Shown here: positions 1-5,087 of the stretch, one piece after another | How the letters are laid out: every line of letters begins with the position of its first letter | Numbering within the stretch: position 1 is the first letter of the stretch | Assembly: GCA_030640725.1 (NCBI GenBank) | Contig: DAOWIV010000063.1 | Coordinates: 1-7,479 of the forward strand | Direction of reading: 5' to 3' | Source: Methanosarcinales archaeon | GTDB lineage: Archaea; Halobacteriota; Methanosarcinia; Methanosarcinales; Methanogasteraceae | DNA: 7,479 nucleotides | The notes under the pieces: generated by a model | What the model was told of the DNA's origin: nothing | Databases searched by the model: none | What the model saw: the letters and a program-made list of their open reading frames with translations, nothing else | Program-made: the position numbers and the translations under genes

Positions 1-221
1 AATATGAGGCTGACAAGTATGCTGCGCTATTGTGCGGACCAGATGCTGCTATCGGGATGCTTTCAAAAGTGCGTGACCAGGAGAGCTGGGACGCTAACCC
101 ATCACATGCTTCGCTCTTCATCGCAAATCCGCTTGCAGAAGACGAGATCTACAACACGCTCTTTTTCACTCGCCCGTCGATAGATGATAGAATAAAAAGA
201 TTAGAGGAGGTGGGATATTGA
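1..221 (+). CDS. htpX: HtpX-like M48 zinc metalloprotease, C-terminal fragment (5' end outside window)
   Basis: The open frame enters from the left edge (codons begin at base 3) and stops at TGA 219-221, giving about 72 residues. It begins YEADKYAALLCGPDAA, which fits the ExxAD helix of M48 proteases. In this family that Glu is the third zinc ligand; here it would be the codon cut by the window edge, whose last two bases AA are compatible with GAA. The end, LFFTRPSIDDRIKRL, matches the family's C-terminal 'LFxTHPxxxxRIxxL' signature, with Arg replacing the usual His. The HEXXH motif and membrane helices must lie upstream. Family role (known): membrane-bound quality-control protease that cuts misfolded membrane proteins. 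The apparent TTG start at base 30 is not real, because homology continues upstream of it. It overlaps the next gene by 4 nt, so the two are probably co-transcribed and translationally coupled. Confidence 0.85.
   Translation, partial: YEADKYAALLCGPDAAIGMLSKVRDQESWDANPSHASLFIANPLAEDEIYNTLFFTRPSIDDRIKRLEEVGY
204..211 (+). promoter_or_regulatory. Strong Shine-Dalgarno site for the TTG-started membrane protein
   Basis: AGGAGGTG lies 6 nt upstream of the TTG at 218, inside the last codons of the htpX-like gene. It decides the start of the downstream gene: no ATG of comparable context exists nearby (the first internal ATG, at 233, would remove the N-terminal five residues and has no SD). Confidence 0.7.
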
Positions 222-424
222 TTCCGGAGTGGATGCGTGCCCTTGGCATCAGTTTCGTCTCGTACATGTCCGTACTCTTTGTGATAATCGTAGTGGTTAC
301 CTTTCATGCGAGGGACTTTGTTTTCGGGCGCGCGGCAGCCATCACAGCCGTGTACATGACTGCGCTGTTGATCTACTTCACAATTTTATTCGTGGTGTTC
401 AAAAGAAAAGTGGGATCATTGTAG
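218..424 (+). CDS. Small two-helix membrane protein, function unknown
   Basis: A 68-residue protein starting at TTG 218, chosen because a strong SD sits 6 nt upstream and the start overlaps the preceding TGA as TTGA. Two hydrophobic helices are visible, at about residues 8-29 and 38-61. They are separated by a short charged loop (HARDFVFGR), and the C-terminal tail KRKVGSL is positively charged. By the positive-inside rule this predicts a helical hairpin with both ends in the cytoplasm. I do not recognise a family. The overlap with an HtpX-like protease suggests co-expression; it could be a partner, adaptor or substrate of the protease, but this is inference from position only. The alternative frame starting at 229 is a shadow without hydrophobic pattern. 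Confidence 0.7.
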   Translation: MIPEWMRALGISFVSYMSVLFVIIVVVTFHARDFVFGRAAAITAVYMTALLIYFTILFVVFKRKVGSL

Positions 425-427
425 ATT

Positions 428-445
428 ACTGATAACGACATCAGT
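428..445 (+). terminator. Short hairpin just after the htpX operon
   Basis: ACTGAT and ATCAGT form a perfect 6-bp stem around a 6-nt loop, starting 4 nt after the stop codon at 422-424. No oligo-T run follows directly, only GTTGTTGTT further on (470-478). It could mark the 3' end of the transcript, but the structure is weak. Confidence 0.25.
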
Positions 446-556
446 AGCAGCTATTGGCTGGTGATGCGTGTTGTTGTTCTGTAGCATTATGTATGATTTG
501 GGGGGCAGAGTTACGGCTCAAGTTGTGGCGGGGCGAAGTACACACCAAGTCACCAA

Positions 557-763
557 CTATTGCTTGCAATCGACAGATCCCCCGGTGAACTCGTATATCG
601 AGGTCTGCCTCGTATCCGTCTTCAGGAGATTCGACAACCGTGCCCCGATCAGCCGGATCTTCCTTTCCCCGATGAACTCACCCACGAGATCCTTTGAGAT
701 GTTCTTGACCAGTTGCAGATCAGAACCCGGGAACCCGATACTCCTTGCCTTGTGTGTATCAAC
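557..763 (-). pseudogene. dinB: C-terminal remnant of Y-family DNA polymerase IV (DinB/Dpo4)
   Basis: Reading the minus strand from 763 down to a TAG at 557-559 gives 68 codons. Recognisable pieces are THKARSIGFP (the little-finger strand usually ending 'TRSRTL'), EFIGERKIRLIGARLSNL (family: 'RKIRLIGVRVSNL') and RQTSIYEF. The last fits a PCNA-interacting Qxx(I/L)xx(F/Y) tail, as found at the C-terminus of archaeal Dpo4. The homologous part ends near 763, and an in-frame TGA at 764-766 sits directly upstream. Everything before the little finger, including the catalytic palm, is missing from the window. The family performs translesion synthesis; this copy cannot. The fragment ends at its own stop, so the loss was from the 5' side. 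Identification rests on motif memory, but several family positions agree. Confidence 0.72.
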
Positions 764-889
764 TCAACTTTGGAACCCCAAAAAACAGCCGCAGCCATTT
801 GATTACCCTCGGAATCCCAAAATACCAAAGACTAAACCCAACCCAAAACCGCTATCATCCGACCCATCGAAACTCACCAAATTTCGCAC

Positions 890-1024
890 TTATTCCACGT
901 TGTATGGGTAAGGCTCCAGCTTCACATCGTACCGCGGCACCCCGATTTTCAAGATTCTGAATATCTCAGCCGACTCGATACTCATCTTTATCGGGCGATT
1001 CACGTAAAGTGGCTCTTCGCTATT
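890..1024 (-). pseudogene. Unrecognised short frame, possible gene remnant
   Basis: On the minus strand a frame is open from 1024 to a TAA at 890-892, 44 codons, with an internal ATG at 983-985 that would give 31 residues. The composition is protein-like: it contains EEPLYVNRPIKMS, then AEIFRILKIGVPRY, then VKLEPYPYNVE. It has balanced charge and alternating hydrophobics, unlike the random readings around it. There is no SD before the ATG, and similarity-like sequence seems to continue upstream of it, which suggests a fragment of a longer gene rather than a complete small protein. I cannot assign a family. It shares strand with the dinB remnant but lies in a different piece, so a relationship is unproven. 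Confidence 0.35.
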
Positions 1025-1206
1025 TCATGTGGGTGGATAGAGTTAAAATATCTGATCAAAGATACATCTTGGTGATGAAATCTTGGACATTTCGATAACG
1101 ACAGACGTTCTGCACTCGATACGTCATTCCTACTGTCTACTTCGGCAGATGTTATTGATATTGCGTTGCCCACACAAAACAGCGGAGAGCCAACAATCCC
1201 GCCCCT

Positions 1207-3135
1207 TTACCAGCACCAGCGCAACCGCCTGACAAGATAAACCGCTGCAATCGCCCCCGCCGCCTCCCACCCCTGAAGAGCAGGCGTCTGTGCTGTGCAC
1301 CCGCCTCCGCGTCTATTTCCATCAGAAATATTGCTACACGCGTCGTTATGCGCATACCCGGGCACATCCGCCGTATAGACCATAGACACGTTTCTCTGAC
1401 CTGTAAACGACTGTGCGGTTCTTGCAACCATCTTTGCATAGCCATAGTCCACGATCTTGCCCATCTGCGACGGTTCAAGTATCTTTGCGTGTTCATAAGC
1501 ACTCACCGCCAGAATCGGCTCTGCTCCGCTCTCTCTTGCAGATATTATGGAGGATATCGCATCTCTTTCTGAATTATTCACTTTTTCATCGAGATCCTCT
1601 ATTCCTATCAGTTCGATTGCGGTGTTCGCCTGCACCATCGCGTGTAGCGAATCATAGATCGCTCCGGCATAATATCCTGCGTGCAACTCACTTCTGGCGC
1701 GGGATAGATCATCTGCGGCACTCATGATCAGTGTTTTGCACCCGCCGGTCTCACTGATCAGAGCGTCTGCGTAGGCAAGCATCGACGCCGCCTGACTGTA
1801 GTACCTGCCTGCACGGTCCCGGATCAGATCGTCAGGGATCGCCGCCCCTGAGCCTGCGCAGGAGAGTGTCGCCCACCATTGCGCACACCGTGCCCGTTCC
1901 ATCGAAAAAGCCAGCAGTTCGATCGCATCGCCAGCATATTCTGCCTTCTCTGCATCGTTCAGCTTCTCTCGTGCGATGCTCAACCTTGACTCGGCTGCAC
2001 CAATCCCCTCAAGAACGCCGTTTTCCGATTTCGCATCATCTATGGCAAGTTCCGCATTTGATATTTCGTTTTCGACCTGCTCGATCCTATCAGCGATATA
2101 TTCAGCCGGGTCACCCTCATCCGAAACAAGACACTCGGAGTACCATCTGATGTGCCGGAGGTTGATCATCGTGTTAAAACTCCGGCTCATCGACGCATAG
2201 TAGTTTTTGGCATCATAATCCGACTGTGCATCCTTAATTGCCAGAACCTGACTTTCAAGTGCGTCTCTGAACTCCGGATCGGCAACTGCATCGGTATCAT
2301 CGTATTGCACCCTTGATTCGTCCAGCAATGTGGCGGCAAGCGGCTGCATCGCATCCATATAGGCGCTGGTCTGCACCTCGCCGGTCAGCAGCACATTTGG
2401 GATTTCATAGCCGGTATATATCCTGATAGCGTCTCTCAGGTCATCGATCTCCATGACGCGGATCCCCTGCACCTCTCCAAGCGAAATCATATCGATTGTG
2501 ACCGAGTGTTCCTCGACCGTAACAAGAGAACCGTTTTGCTCGATGATATGCTCTGTTAGTGTTACATTTCCCTGCCCGGCTGGTATCAGGAAAGTATGGG
2601 CACCTTTCTCGGCGGAGGCGTTTAGTTTTGCAGATATTCCTCCAACCGCGCCGATTGAACAGTCCGGATTGATCATGCCAGTCATTACGACTCCCGGATC
2701 GATCGTCCAGTTCATGAGCGCTGCGACCGTTGCGACCGTCATCGCAGCGCCTGCCGAGGGTCCTCCGATCACGGGTGAGTCGGTATGGAGGACATAGAAG
2801 AAATCGCGGGTTTCAGGGTCGATACTGGTGATGTCGCATGCCACCATCGAGGATAATCGGGCAGACCCTTGCATATCGACCTGTGTGAACGGCGCAGTAT
2901 CAACAAACACATGTCCTGTGCCGTTTGTGACCCATACCGTCAGATTCGTGAGCACGCCCACCTCGCCCTCTGATGTTGCGTATACTGCGGGAAGCGGGAT
3001 AGAGACCTGCGCAGCCGACGCGTTTTGGGCGTGAGCCATCGATGAGGCGAGGATGAGCAGCACGAGCAGGATCGGAATCCTGGTCGGGATCGGGGTCGAG
3101 CATTTCTTTTCCATCGGGATTATTATCTCTTGCAA
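1207..3135 (-). CDS. Secreted, membrane-anchored archaeal Lon-domain (S16) serine protease
   Basis: A 642-residue frame (TTG at 3135), or 635 residues from the ATG at 3112-3114, which I prefer because the following MEKK...RIPILLVLLILASSMAHA reads as a signal peptide cut after Ala36 (numbering from TTG). Residues about 45-245 form the Lon proteolytic domain. Catalytic Ser127 lies in GGPSAGAAM (Lon 'GPSAG'), and the dyad Lys170 in VGGISAKLNAS. There is no AAA+ ATPase domain, so this is not cytosolic LonA or LonB but the ATPase-less exported type known from archaea. Residues about 265-590 are largely helical with coiled-coil character. A Gly/Cys linker then leads to a short hydrophobic C-terminal segment (WEAAGAIAAVYLV) ending in arginines, a likely anchor. 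Ten N-x-S/T sequons fit an extracytoplasmic location. It is convergent to the htpX operon and divergent from cbiP. Substrates are unknown. Confidence 0.85.
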   Translation of the reverse strand: MQEIIIPMEKKCSTPIPTRIPILLVLLILASSMAHAQNASAAQVSIPLPAVYATSEGEVGVLTNLTVWVTNGTGHVFVDTAPFTQVDMQGSARLSSMVACDITSIDPETRDFFYVLHTDSPVIGGPSAGAAMTVATVAALMNWTIDPGVVMTGMINPDCSIGAVGGISAKLNASAEKGAHTFLIPAGQGNVTLTEHIIEQNGSLVTVEEHSVTIDMISLGEVQGIRVMEIDDLRDAIRIYTGYEIPNVLLTGEVQTSAYMDAMQPLAATLLDESRVQYDDTDAVADPEFRDALESQVLAIKDAQSDYDAKNYYASMSRSFNTMINLRHIRWYSECLVSDEGDPAEYIADRIEQVENEISNAELAIDDAKSENGVLEGIGAAESRLSIAREKLNDAEKAEYAGDAIELLAFSMERARCAQWWATLSCAGSGAAIPDDLIRDRAGRYYSQAASMLAYADALISETGGCKTLIMSAADDLSRARSELHAGYYAGAIYDSLHAMVQANTAIELIGIEDLDEKVNNSERDAISSIISARESGAEPILAVSAYEHAKILEPSQMGKIVDYGYAKMVARTAQSFTGQRNVSMVYTADVPGYAHNDACSNISDGNRRGGGCTAQTPALQGWEAAGAIAAVYLVRRLRWCW

Positions 3136-3174
3136 CCGGCATAAGTCTTGTCTGACCGCGTTTCTGCAAGAGAT
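3125..3174. repeat. 10-bp inverted repeat ATCTCTTGCA / TGCAAGAGAT in the divergent region
   Basis: ATCTCTTGCA at 3125-3134 and its exact reverse complement at 3165-3174 flank 30 bp directly upstream of the S16 protease start. The inner arm overlaps the alternative TTG start codon of that gene. Perfect 10-bp arms this far apart suggest a two-site operator bound by a dimer rather than a hairpin, but this is inference. Confidence 0.4.
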
Positions 3175-3200
3175 CTCATCTCGTCACGCAGAAATATAAA
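3141..3200 (-). promoter_or_regulatory. Candidate promoter(s) of the S16 protease gene
   Basis: Two TATA-like boxes read on the minus strand. TTTATATTT at about 3192-3200 is the better match to an archaeal TATA box and would start RNA near 3170, leaving a leader of about 55 nt. CTTAT at 3141-3145 would start RNA near 3117, 3 nt before the ATG. The first box is nearly symmetric (AAATATAAA on the plus strand), so it could also serve cbiP with a long leader. The sequence does not settle which one is used. Confidence 0.4.
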
Positions 3201-3259
3201 TGAGATGCTGCGGGAAGATTCCAGTGACCTGAAAACCCGGGCATCGCTCTACCCATAGT

Positions 3260-3292
3260 GATAAATCATCTCTCGCACAATTCGTTAACCAG
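3260..3292 (+). promoter_or_regulatory. Candidate cbiP promoter, leaderless type
   Basis: GATAAATCA at 3260-3268 is a TATA-like box whose expected start point, about 26 nt downstream, falls within a few bases of the ATG at 3293. No SD precedes that ATG (TTCGTTAACCAG), which fits a leaderless mRNA. The box is followed at 3268-3277 by ATCTCTCGCA, which recurs in the DP1 promoter. Confidence 0.45.
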
Positions 3293-4837
3293 ATGGCAAA
3301 ACATCTGATGATCCTTGGAACCGCATCCCACGTGGGGAAAAGCGTGCTTGTTGCCGCCCTGTGCCACATCTTCTCGAAAGACATGGTAGTTGCGCCGTTC
3401 AAGGCTCAAAACATGAGTCTGAACTCGTGGATCACAGAGGACGGCGGCGAAATCGGGATTGCGCAGGCGATACAGGCGTGGGCGGCTGGAATCGAGCCGA
3501 CCGTGGATATGAACCCGGTTCTGCTGAAACCAAAGGGCGATCATATATCGCAGGTGGTCATCCTTGGCAGACCAGCGTATGACCGGAGAGCAGGGGATTA
3601 CTACGAATCGATCGATGAGATATCCGGCGTCGTGGACGATGCGATCAAACGGCTCGAAGAGATGTACGATCTCATCGTTATAGAGGGCGCGGGGGGCGCA
3701 GCCGAGATCAACCTGTACGACCGTGACATTGTGAACATCGGAACTGCCAGATCAGCGAGACCACCGATTATTCTGGTCGGGGATATCGAGCGGGGCGGCG
3801 TATTCGCAAGCCTGTACGGGACGCTTGCCCTGCTTCCGGAAGATATCCGGGCGCTTGTCAAAGGATTCATCATTAACAAGTTTCGCGGCGATTACAGTAT
3901 TCTTGCGCCTGGAATTTCTGAGATCGAGGAGATCACCGGACTACCGGTCTTCGGAGTCCTGCCTTATGTGAATATTGCGATCCCGTCTGAAGATTCGGTA
4001 TCTATTCCGGACAAGATGGCACGTCATCACGATCACGATCGTAATCAGCACCATCATCATGATCATCAGCATCAGCATCATCCGATTGACATCATGGTCA
4101 TACGTCTGCCACATATCTCAAATTTCACGGATTTTGAGCCTCTCGAAGCATTCGCAAACGTCAGATATCTCCCGCTTGATTCAAAACTCGGCGATCCTGA
4201 CCTGATTATCGTCCCCGGGACAAAGAACACGACTGCCGACCTTAGGGAGATGCGGGCGCATGGAATGGACAAGCAGATCACCGATGCGGCGGGCCGGGGG
4301 ACTCCGGTCATCGGGATATGCGGCGGGTACCAGATGCTCGGGCGTACGATCACTGATTGCGGGTTTGAGGACTGCGAGACCGAGATTGCGGGCATGGGGC
4401 TCCTTGATGTGACAACGACATTTGAGCGATACGAGAAGCAGACACGGCAGGTCACAAAACAGGTTACTGCCAGCGGACCGATTCTCGAAACGATACGCGG
4501 CGAGACAGTCTCTGGTTACGAGATCCATACCGGCGACACCGCATCACCCTGCCCTGTTTTTGGGGATGATGGGTGCGCCGATGGTTCAGGGCTTGTCCTT
4601 GGCACGTACCTGCATGGATTGTTTGAAAATGAGAATATAAGAGAGGCGATCTTCAGATATATCTACACCAAAAAGGGGATATCGCTGGAAGGGATCTCGT
4701 TTGGCGCTGCAACGAAGGAAGACGGGATCAGGGAGTTTGCAGAGATCGTCGAGAAGTGTGTGGACGTCTCCGCGATCAGGACGATTCTGTGGGGCACTCC
4801 CCCTAACCACAAGTCGATTGCAGACAGAACCCCGTAA
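3293..4837 (+). CDS. cbiP: Cobyric acid synthase (adenosylcobyrate synthase, glutamine-hydrolysing)
   Basis: This 514-residue enzyme carries out the four ATP- and glutamine-dependent amidations (b, d, e, g) that turn adenosylcobyrinate a,c-diamide into adenosylcobyric acid in B12 synthesis; it acts in the cytosol. The N-terminal synthetase domain (about 1-235) starts with the family P-loop GTASHVGKS (residues 9-17, Lys16), followed by APFKAQNMSLNS and NPVLLKPKGD, both CobQ hallmarks that separate it from CobB/CbiA. The C-terminal type-1 glutaminase domain (about 265-495) has the nucleophile Cys343 in GICGGYQMLG and His441 in YLHGLFEN. Between the domains, residues 245-263 are a His-rich tract (11 His of 19), absent from typical members. 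The last 15 residues (WGTPPNHKSIADRTP) also extend past the usual end. Start: ATG 3293, since the conserved Rossmann strand begins at residue 4. No other cobalamin gene is in the window. Confidence 0.95.
   Translation: MAKHLMILGTASHVGKSVLVAALCHIFSKDMVVAPFKAQNMSLNSWITEDGGEIGIAQAIQAWAAGIEPTVDMNPVLLKPKGDHISQVVILGRPAYDRRAGDYYESIDEISGVVDDAIKRLEEMYDLIVIEGAGGAAEINLYDRDIVNIGTARSARPPIILVGDIERGGVFASLYGTLALLPEDIRALVKGFIINKFRGDYSILAPGISEIEEITGLPVFGVLPYVNIAIPSEDSVSIPDKMARHHDHDRNQHHHHDHQHQHHPIDIMVIRLPHISNFTDFEPLEAFANVRYLPLDSKLGDPDLIIVPGTKNTTADLREMRAHGMDKQITDAAGRGTPVIGICGGYQMLGRTITDCGFEDCETEIAGMGLLDVTTTFERYEKQTRQVTKQVTASGPILETIRGETVSGYEIHTGDTASPCPVFGDDGCADGSGLVLGTYLHGLFENENIREAIFRYIYTKKGISLEGISFGAATKEDGIREFAEIVEKCVDVSAIRTILWGTPPNHKSIADRTP
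4025..4081 (+). repeat. CAT/CAC-rich tract encoding a histidine-rich linker in CbiP
   Basis: Codons 245-263 of cbiP encode 11 His plus Asp, Gln, Asn and Arg. Both CAT and CAC are used and they are mixed with GAT and CAG, so the array is not a pure trinucleotide repeat, although slippage of CAT units probably contributed. It lies at the junction between the synthetase and glutaminase domains. Confidence 0.8.
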
Positions 4838-4886
4838 GATCGGGCAACACTGCAATTCCTGGCTATTTATTCCGGCACAACCAGAA

Positions 4887-4892
4887 TTTTTT
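4887..4892 (+). terminator. Oligo-T tract 50 nt after cbiP
   Basis: A run of six T follows the cbiP stop by about 50 nt. Archaeal RNA polymerase can terminate at oligo-T without a hairpin, so this is a plausible but weak terminator. The rest of 4838-5049 shows no coding frame with family features and no RNA gene. Confidence 0.3.
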
Positions 4893-5049
4893 AGTAGGCG
4901 ACAAGAAATTGGATTTTGAGTCTGTGTACAGATATTATACACTCCAGGTTGGCATTTCCATGAGATTTCTCGACTGATTATGATTTGTGGCGGCTTATAC
5001 TGGCACATTTTGGATATAACGTCCGCAGCACTTGCCCATGAGTTGTTGC

Positions 5050-5087
5050 GATAAAGGTTTATCTCTCGCAATCCTAAGTACATACCA
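5050..5087 (+). promoter_or_regulatory. Candidate DP1 promoter, leaderless type
   Basis: GATAAAGG and TTTATC (5050-5063) form the TATA-like region. With TTTATC at 5058-5063 as the box, the expected start is about 5086-5088, on the ATG itself. There is no SD before the ATG (CTAAGTACATACCA). The decamer ATCTCTCGCA at 5061-5070 is identical to the one in the cbiP promoter. Confidence 0.5.

Larger units (their letters stand above)
425..1206. other. Long gene-free, decayed region
   Basis: This 780-bp stretch lies between the convergent ends of the htpX operon and the S16 protease gene. It holds a dinB remnant (557-763, minus) and an unrecognised short frame (890-1024, minus). Between them, at 764-889, the plus strand is rich in CCCAAA-like runs with no convincing coding frame; on the minus strand the dinB frame continues upstream only through stops into a Gly/Phe-rich reading with no visible homology. 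Bases 1025-1206 show nothing I can name: no RNA gene, no clear terminator after the protease stop and no strong promoter. Confidence 0.5.

Noticed and set aside
468..911. 147-residue plus-strand open frame
   Set aside because: It runs antisense through the dinB remnant, has low-complexity Pro/Lys/Asn runs at its end, no SD and no family features.
2453..2797. 114-residue plus-strand open frame inside the S16 protease gene
   Set aside because: It is antisense to the catalytic domain, whose motifs fix the minus strand as coding.
4025..4081. CAT-rich array considered as a CRISPR or tandem DNA repeat
   Set aside because: There are no repeat-spacer units; the periodicity is three bases and in frame with cbiP, so it is a coding His tract.
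4586..5083. 165-residue minus-strand open frame across the cbiP end and the following gap
   Set aside because: Half of it is antisense to the conserved end of CbiP, the rest is Cys- and Ser-rich without domain pattern, and no promoter or SD precedes it.
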